Assembly: GCA_001648575.1 (NCBI GenBank)
Contig: LQXN01000067.1
Location: 124,001 to 188,000, forward strand
DNA length: 64,000 nucleotides
Direction of reading: 5' to 3'
Source: Sutcliffiella horikoshii DSM 8719
GTDB lineage: Bacteria > Bacillota > Bacilli > Bacillales > Bacillaceae_I
Shown: positions 35,875-45,612 of the stretch, piece by piece
How positions within the stretch are numbered: position 1 is the first letter of the stretch
How the letters are laid out: each line of letters begins with the position of its first letter
The notes under the pieces: generated by a model
The model's database searches: none
What the model was told of the DNA's origin: nothing
What the model saw: the letters and a program-made list of their open reading frames with translations, nothing else
Program-made: the position numbers and the translations under genes

Positions 35875-37158
35875 TCATTTTGGCACAACCTGAAAGATTG
35901 TGAAAGCTTCTTCTTTGATAAATTCTGACGCTGCCTTCTTAAGATCCTCAATTGTTATCTTCTCCAGTTGAGGCGTCACTTCAAACAAATCCATGTTGTT
36001 AAAGGCATAGCGGGTAAATTGGTTTGCAATAAACTCTGGTGAGTTGAGTGCTCGTAGGAAAGAACCTATTTTTTTCTTTTTGATACGTTCAAGCTCATCC
36101 TGTTGAATGGAGTCGGGGTCAAACTGCAGCAAGATACTCTGCACCCGTTCCGCCAATTTGTCCGGCTCAGATGTATCCCCTCCTAGCATAGCAAATCCAA
36201 ATCCTTGTTCACCCGTATAATCATAAGCGAACGTTTCATCAATAAGTCCGTCATCATAAAGTGTTTGATAATGATCGGAGCTTTTGCCAAAAAGGAGGTC
36301 CAAAAGTATATTCACTGTAAGTTCGTGTTTTAAGAGGGCCTCGCCCTGCCTTGTGGGGTTGGCTTCTTTAATACCTACCATGCACTTGGAAGTATGGACA
36401 TTCATCTTAAGCACTCTCTTCTTTTCGCTGACAGTGACAGGTTCCTCATCAAATTGGCGCTGTATCATTTCCTGCTCTTTAAAGGTTTTATTTGCTTGAT
36501 TTTCTTTGATGAACCCCATCATCTCTTCTATATCCATTGGTCCCACAACAAATAACAGCATATTGCTTGGATGATAGAATGTTTCATAGCAGGTGTATAA
36601 GAGATCCTTTGTTACTTTGGAAATGGACGGAATGGTACCAGCTATGTCAATCTTTACCGGATGATGGTGGAACATATTTTCAATCAATCCAAAATATGCA
36701 CGCCAATCCGCATTATCCTCATACATGGTAATCTCTTGGCCAATGATGCCCTTTTCCTTTTCCACCGTTTTTTCCGTGAAGTATGGAGCCTGCACAAAAT
36801 CCATTAAAGTTTCAAGATTTTTTTCCACATTGGATGTACTTGAAAAAAGGTAAGCCGTCCTAGTAAAGGAAGTAAAGGCATTAGCTGAGGCACCTTGCTT
36901 GCTGAAATCTTGAAAAACGTCCCCATGTTCCTTTTCAAATAATTTATGCTCTAGGAAATGGGCAATACCATCAGGAACTGTGACAAAATCCTTCTTTCCT
37001 ATTGGAACAAACTTATTGTCAATGGAACCATATTTGGTAGTGAATGTGGCATAGGTTTTATGGAAACCGTCTTTAGGAAGCAGGTACACTTCCAGACCAT
37101 TATCTAATGTCTCATGGTAGAGAGTCTCAGCCAGTTGGTTGAAGTCAATCTTTTCCAT
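35875..37158 (-). CDS. ymfH: M16-family zinc metalloprotease YmfH
   Basis: 427 residues, two M16 halves. The inverted zinc motif HFLEH is present (GIAHFLEHKLFEKEHGDVF, about 65-83) with the downstream glutamate in KEKGIIGQEITMYED. It is therefore the likely catalytic partner of YmfF. AAAGGAGGCATAAACAGATG marks the start, 4 bp after the ymfF stop, so the two are co-translated and probably form a heterodimer, as with mitochondrial processing peptidase. The substrate is unknown. Confidence 0.93.
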   Translation of the reverse strand: MEKIDFNQLAETLYHETLDNGLEVYLLPKDGFHKTYATFTTKYGSIDNKFVPIGKKDFVTVPDGIAHFLEHKLFEKEHGDVFQDFSKQGASANAFTSFTRTAYLFSSTSNVEKNLETLMDFVQAPYFTEKTVEKEKGIIGQEITMYEDNADWRAYFGLIENMFHHHPVKIDIAGTIPSISKVTKDLLYTCYETFYHPSNMLLFVVGPMDIEEMMGFIKENQANKTFKEQEMIQRQFDEEPVTVSEKKRVLKMNVHTSKCMVGIKEANPTRQGEALLKHELTVNILLDLLFGKSSDHYQTLYDDGLIDETFAYDYTGEQGFGFAMLGGDTSEPDKLAERVQSILLQFDPDSIQQDELERIKKKKIGSFLRALNSPEFIANQFTRYAFNNMDLFEVTPQLEKITIEDLKKAASEFIKEEAFTIFQVVPK

Positions 37159-37162
37159 CTGT

Positions 37163-38443
37163 TTATGCCTCCTTTCCTGTCAAGAAATAGATGGTATCTT
37201 GCTCAATTAGTCTTGCAACTTCCTGGATTTGTTCCTTTGTAACATTCTCGACCCCTTCTAAAAATGCATCGACCGGTTTATCCACATCCGAAACTTCATT
37301 ATTATAAAGGATTTCAATGAGTCCGCGTGCAGTATCGATTGTTTCTAGAATTTGGTTTTTTATCACAGCTTTTGTTTGCGAAATTTCTGATTCGCTATAT
37401 TCCCCTTGCTTCATCGCTTCAATCTGTTGGTTGATGATGGTAACTGCTTTTTCATAATTGGAGAAATCAATTCCCGACATTACAAGCAGCAGGCCTTTAT
37501 GGCTCTCAACTCTAGATGCAGCATAATAGGCCAAGCTTTCCTTTTCCCGCACGTTGATAAACAGTTTGGAATGGGAGAAACCACCGAAGATACCATTGAA
37601 GACTTGTAATGCATAATAAAGATCGTCATTAAATTTCACATTCGTTCTATATCCAATATTCAACTTCCCTTGTTTCACGTCCTGCTTTTCGATTACTTCG
37701 TTCGGTTCTTTTTTATTTGTCGCTCGATTTGTAATACTTGATTCAACTTTATTAACTTGTTGTGGCATATCAAAATACTTTTTAACGTAACCATCCACTT
37801 CTTCTTCTTTAATGTCACCAACAAGATAGAGGTGGATATCATTAGTTTTAAGCATGTTCTGGTAATATTCAAATAATGATTGTGCTGATATGTTGTCGAC
37901 TTGATCCTTTTCTCCATTTGCAGGAAGGCGGTATGGTTCTTCTGCACACATCTCTTCAATCAATCGTTGGCTGGCATATCGCATTTTATCATCATAAACA
38001 GATTGAATCCGTTGTTTTAATGCCCTCTTCTCCTTATCTACTGTAGAAGATTTGAATGCGTTCCCTTCGATTACCGGATGAAGAAGAACTTCACTTAACA
38101 GCTCTATTCCTTTTTCAAGGAGTGGCGTGGAATCCCTTAAGAATTTTTCATTTGCAATTTCCAGACGGAAAGTAATGATATGGTCTTCCCCTTTTTTACT
38201 TAGGTCGACAGCAAGGCTTGCTCCATATAATTCATCCAAATAGGCCCTGAAGTGAGAAGGTTGCGGATGTGATTTAGTACCGTTTTGAAGTACATACGGC
38301 AATAAAGCCCTGACAGTCACATCCTCTTGGGACAATGGGGCTCTTACTTTTAAAACGATTGTGTTCGTCTTGAATTTTTCAGTGGTTATTGTATGAATCG
38401 TAATTCCATTCAAGCTGTACGTTCTTTCGTCTACTAGCTTCAC
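37163..38443 (-). CDS. ymfF: M16-family protease-like protein YmfF, zinc site absent
   Basis: 426 residues with the M16 fold, but the position where HxxEH should stand reads ALLPYVLQNGTKSHPQ, without the His and Glu. It is thus probably a non-catalytic subunit paired with YmfH, encoded next. AYLDELYGASLAVDLSKKGE and VFNGIFGGFSHSKLFINVRE are typical M16 segments. The start is GTG with AAGGAGGAG upstream. It is the first gene after a 0.7-kb non-coding region. Related genes are pqqL-like; the function is unknown. Confidence 0.9.
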   Translation of the reverse strand: MKLVDERTYSLNGITIHTITTEKFKTNTIVLKVRAPLSQEDVTVRALLPYVLQNGTKSHPQPSHFRAYLDELYGASLAVDLSKKGEDHIITFRLEIANEKFLRDSTPLLEKGIELLSEVLLHPVIEGNAFKSSTVDKEKRALKQRIQSVYDDKMRYASQRLIEEMCAEEPYRLPANGEKDQVDNISAQSLFEYYQNMLKTNDIHLYLVGDIKEEEVDGYVKKYFDMPQQVNKVESSITNRATNKKEPNEVIEKQDVKQGKLNIGYRTNVKFNDDLYYALQVFNGIFGGFSHSKLFINVREKESLAYYAASRVESHKGLLLVMSGIDFSNYEKAVTIINQQIEAMKQGEYSESEISQTKAVIKNQILETIDTARGLIEILYNNEVSDVDKPVDAFLEGVENVTKEQIQEVARLIEQDTIYFLTGKEA

Positions 38444-38723
38444 GAAATCTCCTCCTTCACGTCAAATAAGGTATTCGATATGTCATCATTTTTATTAAAC
38501 GTATAACAATATAGACAGTACTATTCTTTCTTTATTATTCAAAAAATAGTCCTTAACCCAATATAACGTTAAATTAGCAAGTTTTTCAAGTTGAAGGGCG
38601 TGCCAAATGTATAAACTTGATTAAGTTTACATAATAATATTATGAAAAATAATATTATGCAAAAACCAACGATCATAGGGATTATAGTTTCAGGCTAAAT
38701 CATTTAATTTATCTGTTGAAACA

Positions 38724-38820
38724 GTTAATCTTCGTTCCAGGCGCTACGCTTATCCGAAGGGCGGTCCGTAAGCCTCCTCGGCTATCCCTGCGGGGTCTTG
38801 AAAGTCCCTTCAACTAGGAA
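38724..38820 (+). repeat. GC-rich Bacillaceae intergenic repeat, copy B1
   Basis: Begins AATCTTCGTTCCAGGCGC and contains GGCGGTCCGTAAGCCTCCTC and GCGGGGTCTTG. It is in inverted orientation relative to the copy at 38929-39055 and appears truncated. The preceding stretch 38444-38723 is AT-rich, with nothing recognisable. Confidence 0.75.
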
Positions 38821-38839
38821 TTTTCATCATATTTGAACC

Positions 38840-38895
38840 TTGTCTACACAGAAAAACCACGAGCATAGTAGCTCGTGGTTTCAGTGTGTAGACAA
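38840..38895. repeat. Long palindrome, left copy
   Basis: TTGTCTACACA and TGTGTAGACAA enclose AACCACGAGC-ATAGTA-GCTCGTGGTT; 21 of 25 base pairs form across a 6-nt loop. The central 26 nt recur exactly at 39103-39128 in the same orientation. Confidence 0.85.
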
Positions 38896-38928
38896 AGTTA
38901 TTTTATCTTTGAGATATGCAATATCCAA

Positions 38929-39055
38929 GTTGATCGTAGTGGAAGGCGCGCAGACTTCTGCGGGAGGAAGGGACAGGGAAGACCCCGCAGGGTGTAAGCC
39001 CGAGGAGGCTTCCGGACCGCCCGCGAAAAGCGAAGCGCCTGGAACGAAGATCAAC
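38929..39055 (-). repeat. GC-rich Bacillaceae intergenic repeat, copy B2
   Basis: Bounded by the inverted 7-mers GTTGATC (38929-38935) and GATCAAC (39049-39055). It contains TGCGGGAGGAAGGGAC, GACCCCGCAGGG, CGAGGAGGCTTCCGGACCGC and GCGCCTGGAACGAAG. It is the most complete copy in the window. Confidence 0.8.
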
Positions 39056-39100
39056 ACCAGGATGCAAATTTAAAAATATTTAGGGCTTTGTCAACAGTCT

Positions 39101-39132
39101 GAAACCACGAGCATAGTAGCTCGTGGTTTTTC
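39101..39132. repeat. Palindrome, right copy, beside ymfC
   Basis: GAAACCACGAGC-ATAGTA-GCTCGTGGTTTTTC repeats the core of the palindrome at 38840-38895. The flanks are inverted relative to that copy, while the loop is in the same orientation. It lies 8 bp after the ymfC stop and may act as its terminator. Confidence 0.8.
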
Positions 39133-39139
39133 TGTGTTT

Positions 39140-39865
39140 TCATGGACGTTTTCTCAGTACATGGAAACTAAACTTATCCGCTCTGAAATAATTTAGGGAA
39201 TAAAGTATTGGCTCATCATTTTGATCATAATGCATCTGCTTTAATACAAGCAATGCAGTTTCCGGTTCACATTCAAGAATCGGTGAGATCTTATCATGGT
39301 ACCCCATAGGTTCAATATGGGTGACCGCATAAGAAATATATCTACCCGCTTCGTTCTCAAGTAGTTTTAATAATGATTCATTCTTATAAGATTGATAGTC
39401 CTCGACGATCGTAGTCGGGATCTTATCGATACAATAAACCACAGGTAGATCATTTGCAGTACGTACTCTTTCAAAATGGAGCACTTCTTTGATTTCGGGA
39501 TTATTGAATTTGTTCAATTCTTCCTCGGAGGGAACTTCTATTGTCGATGTCAAAAAAACGGTTCCTGGCTTCATCCCTGCTTGTGAAATCATTTCCGTTA
39601 CTGAATTTAATTGTTCAATACCAGAAGAGAAGACCGGCTTGGAATTCACAAAAGTACCGACCCCATGCCTTCTGACCACGATATTTTCTTCTTCAAGTAC
39701 ACGCAGAGCTTCTCTTAACGTCGCCCTGCTTACCCCTAAACGTCTAGACAATTCGAATTCGGAAGGTAGTTTCTCTTTTTCTTTATATACCTTGTTCTCG
39801 ATATCTTGCTTCAGTTTGTCTACAACCAGTAAATATAAATGTCTGCTGTCTGACCGAATCGTCAT
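39140..39865 (-). CDS. ymfC: GntR-family transcriptional regulator (YmfC)
   Basis: 241 residues. It has an N-terminal GntR winged helix ([20 protein letters not shown], about 28-47; [20 protein letters not shown]) and a C-terminal UTRA ligand-binding domain (about 95-240; [20 protein letters not shown]). It is of the HutC subfamily, whose ligands are often sugar phosphates or amino-acid-like compounds; none is known here. ATG is preceded by GGGGGATCAGGT. In B. subtilis ymfC precedes ymfD (a transporter), which is missing here. Confidence 0.9.
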   Translation of the reverse strand: MTIRSDSRHLYLLVVDKLKQDIENKVYKEKEKLPSEFELSRRLGVSRATLREALRVLEEENIVVRRHGVGTFVNSKPVFSSGIEQLNSVTEMISQAGMKPGTVFLTSTIEVPSEEELNKFNNPEIKEVLHFERVRTANDLPVVYCIDKIPTTIVEDYQSYKNESLLKLLENEAGRYISYAVTHIEPMGYHDKISPILECEPETALLVLKQMHYDQNDEPILYSLNYFRADKFSFHVLRKRP

Positions 39866-39984
39866 ACCTGATCCCCCATTAACCGTTTACAAAACACTTT
39901 TCATGTTTTCCTATTAATCCAAAATAATATAACACTTTTCTTAGGTAAAATAAATAGAAAATATAGTTTTTTACTTCTTTTGTC

Positions 39985-40030
39985 GAAAAAAGACGGTCGG
40001 GAAGTCACCCCTTGACCTCCCCGACCGTCT
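39985..40030 (-). terminator. Rho-independent terminator of spoIIIE
   Basis: AGACGGTCGGGAAGTCA and GACCTCCCCGACCGTCT flank a short loop, giving one of the longest stems in the window (about 16 bp), followed on the minus strand by TTTTTTCG. Confidence 0.95.
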
Positions 40031-40037
40031 AAATACT

Positions 40038-42386
40038 TTAAGATCCTACATCTTCACTTTGATTACCAGATACTAAAACGGTTCGTGGCTTGCTTCCTTC
40101 ATAAGGACCAACCACTCCCCTCACCTCCATCGCATCTATGAGCCGTGCAGCCCTTGTGTAACCAATCCTGAAACGGCGCTGCAGCATGGAGACAGACGCG
40201 GTTTGCATTTCAAGGACTAGCTGAACAGCATCATCATAAAGGTCATCATTCACATCTTCCACTTCTTCATTAACGTCCTGTGGAATCATTTCTTCTTGAT
40301 ATTGTGCCTTTTGCTGATCGATGACAAAGTCGACTATCCGCTCCACTTCTTCATCTGATAGGAATGCACCCTGGACTCTTACCGGCTTGGAAGCACCAAC
40401 AGGTAGGAACAGCATGTCCCCTCTGCCTAGCAGCTTCTCCGCTCCCCCCATATCCAAAATGGTTCTGGAATCTGTCTGTGAGGAAACACTGAATGCAATC
40501 CTAGATGGGATATTCGCTTTAATGACCCCCGTGATGACATCCACAGAGGGACGCTGGGTGGCAATAATCAAGTGGATCCCTGCAGCACGGGCCATTTGAG
40601 CAAGTCTGGTGATGCAATCTTCCACATCGGAGGATGCCACCATCATCAAGTCTGCAAGCTCATCCACAATAACGACAATGTATGGAAGAGAAGGTTGTTT
40701 TGCCTCTTCATCCTGATTATGCCTTTTTATGTAGTCATTATAACCCTCAATATTTCTTGTCCCCGTGTGAGAAAACAGTTCATAGCGCCGTTCCATTTCA
40801 TTGACCACTTTTTTCAGTGCCTGTGACGCTTTCTTCGGATCGGTAACTACAGGTGCCAAAAGATGCGGAACACCATTGTACATGTTCAATTCCACCATTT
40901 TAGGGTCAATCATCATCATTTTTACTTCGTGTGGTTTTGCACGGACCAATATACTTGTAATGATACCATTGATACACACACTCTTTCCGCTCCCGGTTGC
41001 TCCGGCAACAAGTAGGTGAGGCATTTTATTAAGCTCCGCTACAACAGAATCACCAGAGATATCACGTCCCAAACCTATTAACAGCTTTGCATCAGGTTTT
41101 TCGGCTTGCTTTGTATCTAATACTTCACGGAGAGATACCATCGCCACTTCATTATTCGGCACTTCAATCCCAATGGCCGACTTACCAGGGATCGGAGCCT
41201 CAATACGAATGTCTTTTGCAGCTAGGGCAAGTGCCAGATCATCACTTAAGTTCACTATCTTACTGACCTTTACGCCTACATCAGGATAGACCTCGTATTT
41301 TGTTACAGCTGGTCCTAGATGTACTTTTGTCACTTTAGCCTTGACTCCAAAGCTTGCAAAAGTCTTCTCTAGCTTTCTTGCATTTTGGTATATGTTTTCG
41401 TGTTCAGTTGTTTGGTGATTTGCAACAGGTTTGTTTAACAAATCTAACGAAGGAAGGACATATTCCTTGTTTTCCACTTCTGTAAACGCCATCGGGCCAG
41501 TAATAAGCCCTCCAGTGTCTTCCACTTGTTCTCCGTTTTGATCATTGCTAGTAACTGCAGTGCCAGCTTCCTGAGCCATTATATCTTCTCTATCATTAAA
41601 AGAGGAGATGATAGGAGGAGAAACAATTTCTTCAACGGAGGAATCTTCCATGACAATGACTTCTTCTTGAGGTTTTGCCTTTTTCTCTTCTTTTTGTTTT
41701 TTCTCTTCCACTTGCTTTTCTTTTTTGCGTTTATTGCTGTCTTCTTTCCAGCCTTTCATATCATCCATGAAAGCAAGCCATTGATTTTTTGCAAATGTAA
41801 ATAAACCAACCGCAACTTTGATTACAGTGTCATTCAAGGACTTCCCTGTCACCAGAATGATGCCGATCACAATGAAGATCATGGCGATCCACTGGGCACC
41901 CCTTGCATCAAATAGAAGATGAAACAGAGCAAATAACACCGCCCCGATCATCCCGCCACCAAGGTCCGTCGTACTCGTTTCTCCGTTCACTTCCAACCAG
42001 AAAAGCTCCCATGTATTGCCTATGACGGATGGATCGGCAAAAGAACCACCGCGGGAGAGCATTCGAAATAAGGTAACATGACTAAGTAGCAGGACGGACA
42101 TCATGATGACGTATACACCGACCAATTGCCTTGAAAAGAAGGTTGGCAACTCTCTTTTCCAGATGATATAGCCAGATAAAATTAATAACCCCAGGAGCAT
42201 GAGCATGTACCATTCTCCACTAAAAAAGCGAAATAATAATACAAAGGTATGCCCCACCATGCCAAGCTTGGCAATTGCTATACATGTAATGGCCAACAGC
42301 AGTAACCCCATCACTTCAAAGGTGACTGTCCGTTTCCATTCATCCCGGTTTTTGGTTTTTCTTTGTCTCTTTTTTCGCTTTGACAT
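40038..42386 (-). CDS. spoIIIE: DNA translocase SpoIIIE (FtsK family)
   Basis: 782 residues. It has four N-terminal membrane helices (within about 22-185), an acidic/basic linker (about 210-300, [18 protein letters not shown]), an alpha-beta motor domain with Walker [19 protein letters not shown] (about 457) and Walker [13 protein letters not shown], and a C-terminal winged-helix gamma domain ([20 protein letters not shown]) that reads SRS sequences. It pumps the chromosome into the forespore and clears DNA from septa. AGATAGGTGAGATAAATG supports the start. Upstream is ylzJ, downstream ymfC, as in B. subtilis. Confidence 0.97.
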   Translation of the reverse strand: MSKRKKRQRKTKNRDEWKRTVTFEVMGLLLLAITCIAIAKLGMVGHTFVLLFRFFSGEWYMLMLLGLLILSGYIIWKRELPTFFSRQLVGVYVIMMSVLLLSHVTLFRMLSRGGSFADPSVIGNTWELFWLEVNGETSTTDLGGGMIGAVLFALFHLLFDARGAQWIAMIFIVIGIILVTGKSLNDTVIKVAVGLFTFAKNQWLAFMDDMKGWKEDSNKRKKEKQVEEKKQKEEKKAKPQEEVIVMEDSSVEEIVSPPIISSFNDREDIMAQEAGTAVTSNDQNGEQVEDTGGLITGPMAFTEVENKEYVLPSLDLLNKPVANHQTTEHENIYQNARKLEKTFASFGVKAKVTKVHLGPAVTKYEVYPDVGVKVSKIVNLSDDLALALAAKDIRIEAPIPGKSAIGIEVPNNEVAMVSLREVLDTKQAEKPDAKLLIGLGRDISGDSVVAELNKMPHLLVAGATGSGKSVCINGIITSILVRAKPHEVKMMMIDPKMVELNMYNGVPHLLAPVVTDPKKASQALKKVVNEMERRYELFSHTGTRNIEGYNDYIKRHNQDEEAKQPSLPYIVVIVDELADLMMVASSDVEDCITRLAQMARAAGIHLIIATQRPSVDVITGVIKANIPSRIAFSVSSQTDSRTILDMGGAEKLLGRGDMLFLPVGASKPVRVQGAFLSDEEVERIVDFVIDQQKAQYQEEMIPQDVNEEVEDVNDDLYDDAVQLVLEMQTASVSMLQRRFRIGYTRAARLIDAMEVRGVVGPYEGSKPRTVLVSGNQSEDVGS

Positions 42387-42421
42387 TTATCTCACCTATC
42401 TGAACATAATGAGAAGAAGAA

Positions 42422-42447
42422 AGCAGCCAACTATTACTGGCTGCTTT
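42422..42447. terminator. Hairpin between ylzJ and spoIIIE
   Basis: AGCAGCC-N10-GGCTGCT, a perfect 7-bp stem, followed on the minus strand by TTCTTCTTC and on the plus strand by TTTTTCC. A moderate terminator after ylzJ. Confidence 0.65.
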
Positions 42448-42496
42448 TTCCTCTGTTGCTTGTATTATATCATAAGCCCATTCTCTTGAAACGGGA

Positions 42497-42709
42497 TTAC
42501 AGAAAATTAATCGTCTGTCCTGGAGAATACTCACTGCTCAAATAATGTGCAGGGTCTGTGCTGAGGTTTCGAACAATCTGGTAAGCATTCATATCTGTTT
42601 GTTGAACCATAAGAGAGACTCCATTAAAGTCTACTACTCGTTGCTTTTCATACTCTCCATTTTCTACGGGGAAAATCATCTCAAGCGGCAAGGTAGTATA
42701 GTGGATCAT
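42497..42709 (-). CDS. ylzJ: YlzJ-like small protein
   Basis: 70 residues, [20 protein letters not shown] at the N-terminus, conserved in Bacilli, of unknown function. Its ATG overlaps the tepA stop in an ATGA junction, so translation is coupled. It sits between tepA and spoIIIE as in B. subtilis. Confidence 0.88.
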   Translation of the reverse strand: MIHYTTLPLEMIFPVENGEYEKQRVVDFNGVSLMVQQTDMNAYQIVRNLSTDPAHYLSSEYSPGQTINFL

Positions 42710-43461
42710 TGAAGCATCTTCCCTTCTCCTTTGTGATCTTGATTTGCTTCCACAAGCTCATTTAATTTCTTAATGGCTTCCCCAACACCGCCAACTTGAT
42801 CTATGAGCCCGTATGCCACAGCATCCGATCCCACAACATTGGTGCCTATATCCCGAGTAAGGTTCCCTTTGGAGAGCATTAGCTCCTTGAATTTTTCCTC
42901 CGGTATCCCAGAATTCTTTGTCACAAAATTTATTACCCGGTCTTGCATCTTATCAAGATATTCAAATGTCTGAGGCACCCCGATTACCAAACCTGTCAGT
43001 CGGACTGGATGTATCGTCATGGTGGCTGTTTCAGCAATGAAAGAGTAATCACAGGATACAGCAATAGGCACACCGATAGAGTGACCGCCCCCAAGCACGA
43101 GGGAAACGGTAGGTTTTGATAAGGAGGCAAGCATTTCTGAAATAGCCAGGCCAGCCTCCACATCCCCACCAACTGTATTCAATATGACAAGGAGCCCCTC
43201 AATATTAGGGTTCTGTTCAATGGCTACAATTTGCGGAATGACATGTTCGTATTTGGTCGTTTTATTTTGTGGAGGCAGTTGGACATGTCCCTCTATTTGT
43301 CCAACGATCGTTAAGCAATGTATTTTAGAATCCGAAGGCATTTGAGGTACATTTGTTTGACCAAGTTGTTGTATTTTATTTACTAAGGAATCCTTCCCTG
43401 CATCTTGTTTATTCGGTTCCCGCTCTGGTTGTTCAGATGACTGGTATGTAATATCAGGCAT
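42706..43461 (-). CDS. tepA: ClpP-like serine protease TepA
   Basis: 251 residues from [20 protein letters not shown], with GAAGGAGCATATC upstream; the frame continues to 43575 but without a ribosome site. It belongs to the ClpP/crotonase fold with [20 protein letters not shown] (about 65-85), [17 protein letters not shown], the nucleophile region [11 protein letters not shown] and [12 protein letters not shown]. In B. subtilis TepA (YmfB) was named translocation-enhancing protein and affects degradation of small acid-soluble spore proteins. The N-terminal 40 residues are low in complexity. Followed by ylzJ. Confidence 0.93.
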   Translation of the reverse strand: MPDITYQSSEQPEREPNKQDAGKDSLVNKIQQLGQTNVPQMPSDSKIHCLTIVGQIEGHVQLPPQNKTTKYEHVIPQIVAIEQNPNIEGLLVILNTVGGDVEAGLAISEMLASLSKPTVSLVLGGGHSIGVPIAVSCDYSFIAETATMTIHPVRLTGLVIGVPQTFEYLDKMQDRVINFVTKNSGIPEEKFKELMLSKGNLTRDIGTNVVGSDAVAYGLIDQVGGVGEAIKKLNELVEANQDHKGEGKMLQ

Positions 43462-43590
43462 ATGATATGCTCCTTCCGTCCCTTTATAAAATGTGTATAC
43501 ATATGTAGTATTGACGTCACTCTGTATTTCATTCGTTTGTTGCACACAAAAACCGTAATGGGCACTATATTCCATTACGGTTTAATTGAA

Positions 43591-43640
43591 GGCTGTTTTT
43601 TATACTTTGTTGCTTTTTCTTATTTTCCAATCAACCGTGT
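43591..43640 (+). repeat. AT-rich dispersed intergenic repeat, copy 2
   Basis: GGCTGTTTTTTATACTTTG then TTGCTTTTTCTTATT and CCAATCAACCGTG. It matches the copy at 26311-26360 (ACTTTGTTGCTTTTTC is identical). It lies between rnjB and tepA. Confidence 0.7.
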
Positions 43641-43687
43641 TTTGCTTTTAATACTCCTTGCACATTCAAGAAGCTAAGCTGAAACAA

Positions 43688-45352
43688 TTATACTTCCATG
43701 ATGATTGGAAGTATCATCGGACGGCGTCTTGTTTTTTCATATAAATGTTGGTTGAGCGATTCCCTGATTTTCAGTTTCAAGCTTGACCACTCCAAAATCT
43801 GTTCCTTCACTGCATTGTCCAAAATATCCGTTACAATTGAATTTGCTTTGTCCAAAAGTTCTTCTGATTCACGGACATATACAAAACCCCGTGAAAGGAT
43901 TTCAGGTCCGGCAACAATACGTTTTTGGCTTTTGCTGATGGAAACAACCACCACCATGATGCCATCCTGTGACAATAACCGGCGATCCCTCAATACAATG
44001 TTGCCGATATCCCCTACACCAAGTCCATCTATCAGGACATTTCCTGCATATACTTTGCCGGCATATTTTCCTACACTTTCATGAAACTCTATGACTTCCC
44101 CTTTATTCAATAAAAAGATGTTATCTTTCACTATCCCAACACTCTCCGCAACCTTGGAAAGCGCATTTTGCATCTTGAATTCCCCTTGAATGGGGATAAC
44201 GTACTGAGGCTTGAGAAGGTTCATCATCAATTTTAACTCTTCCTGGCAGCCGTGGCCTGAAGAATGGATTTTTTTCTGACCATAGATGACAACTGCTCCT
44301 GCACGATATAGTTTATCTATCACTTTGGCAACCGTCAATTCGGTTCCAGGTGATGGGGAGGCAGCAATCATTACAATATCTTGCTGTTTGATTTGCACAT
44401 GCTTATGTGTGCCCCTAGCCATCTTTAATAAAGAAGACATTAATTGCGAATGAGTCCCGATTGTCAGCACGACCACCTTATCTTCGCTAATGTTCCCCAG
44501 TTCATTGACAGGTACAAGCAAGTCATCCGGAATCTGCAGATAATCCAGTTCGGTTGCAATACTGAAATTGCGGTCGGTAGGATGTGACACGACAACAAGC
44601 TTTCTATTACTGTCGATAGTTGCTTGTACGATCTGTTGGATACGACCCACATTTGTAGACAAGCATGCAGCAAAAACGCGTCCCTTAGCGTTATATGTCA
44701 CATCGGCAATTTCTTGCTTTACTATAGACTCTGAAACGGTATAACCAGGTTTTTCTGCATTCGTACTGTCTGAAAGGACACAAAGAACCCCATTATTACC
44801 GATTTCAGCGATTTTACCGAGATCTGAGTTTTTGGATAATTGAGACTGATCGAATTTAAAATCTCCTGTATGTACGATCGCACCCTGTGATGTGTGGAAG
44901 CACAAACCGACAGAACCTGGAATGCTATGGTTGGTTCTAAAAAAGCTGACAGTTGCATGCTCCAGCTGAAGTACAGTATTCTCATCAATTTCTTTGAAGT
45001 CTACTTTACCTGGAGAACCTAGTGTAGTCACAAGCTCCTTAGCCATAGCCAAAGTCAACCTTGTCCCATACACAGGCGCCTTAATCTTTCTTAATATATA
45101 CGCCAAACCGCCAATATGCTCTTCATGTCCATGTGTAAGGAATATCCCCTTGATTTTGTCCTTGTTATCAACAAGATAGCTAACATCTGGAATTACCATA
45201 TCAATCCCCAGCATCCCGTCTTCCGGGATCATAACACCCGCATCCATGATATAGATGGACTCATCCGCTTCAAGGACGTACATATTTTTACCGATTTCCC
45301 CAATTCCCCCAAGGGCAAAAACTCTTAATTTCTCTATCTGTGGTGTATTCAC
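43688..45352 (-). CDS. rnjB: Ribonuclease J2
   Basis: 554 residues, metallo-beta-lactamase plus beta-CASP domains and a C-terminal domain. RNase J2 partners RNase J1 in 5' exonuclease and endonuclease RNA decay. By synteny (dapA-rnjB-tepA-spoIIIE) and the ending PIIMEV it is J2. The metal motif reads HGHEEH (H74, H76, E78, H79), between that of J1 (HGHEDH) and B. subtilis J2 (HGHDEN). Other ligands H-S-I-P-G (about 144), HTGDFKFDQ and SGHG are present. The start is GTG with TAGGAGGTTAAAAA upstream. Confidence 0.93.
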   Translation of the reverse strand: MNTPQIEKLRVFALGGIGEIGKNMYVLEADESIYIMDAGVMIPEDGMLGIDMVIPDVSYLVDNKDKIKGIFLTHGHEEHIGGLAYILRKIKAPVYGTRLTLAMAKELVTTLGSPGKVDFKEIDENTVLQLEHATVSFFRTNHSIPGSVGLCFHTSQGAIVHTGDFKFDQSQLSKNSDLGKIAEIGNNGVLCVLSDSTNAEKPGYTVSESIVKQEIADVTYNAKGRVFAACLSTNVGRIQQIVQATIDSNRKLVVVSHPTDRNFSIATELDYLQIPDDLLVPVNELGNISEDKVVVLTIGTHSQLMSSLLKMARGTHKHVQIKQQDIVMIAASPSPGTELTVAKVIDKLYRAGAVVIYGQKKIHSSGHGCQEELKLMMNLLKPQYVIPIQGEFKMQNALSKVAESVGIVKDNIFLLNKGEVIEFHESVGKYAGKVYAGNVLIDGLGVGDIGNIVLRDRRLLSQDGIMVVVVSISKSQKRIVAGPEILSRGFVYVRESEELLDKANSIVTDILDNAVKEQILEWSSLKLKIRESLNQHLYEKTRRRPMILPIIMEV

Positions 45353-45562
45353 TTTTTAACCTCCTACATATATGTAAACCCGTTTTATGACGATCATGCA
45401 CATATTGCATTAAGAGTTTATTAAATTATCAGCTTAGTAGTGCCAAATTAATAACCGCTCCATGTCATTTGAAATAATTATAACGTATGCAAGAATTGGA
45501 ATACAAGAAATATTATAATAATGGTCCACGTCGACAATCTTTCTTAACCTTATGCAAAAATA

Positions 45563-45592
45563 TGGCCAAAGCCCCCTTGAGGGCTTTGGCCA
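45563..45592 (-). terminator. Rho-independent terminator of dapA
   Basis: TGGCCAAAGCCC-N6-GGGCTTTGGCCA, a perfect 12-bp stem, followed on the minus strand by TATTTTTGC. The rest of the 260-bp gap to rnjB shows no gene and should hold the rnjB promoter. Confidence 0.92.
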
Positions 45593-45612
45593 CTTCCATG
45601 TACTACTTTGAT

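Noticed and set aside
38840-39073. 77-aa plus-strand reading frame
   Set aside because: It lies wholly inside palindromic and GC-rich repeats; composition follows the repeats, and no ribosome site is present.
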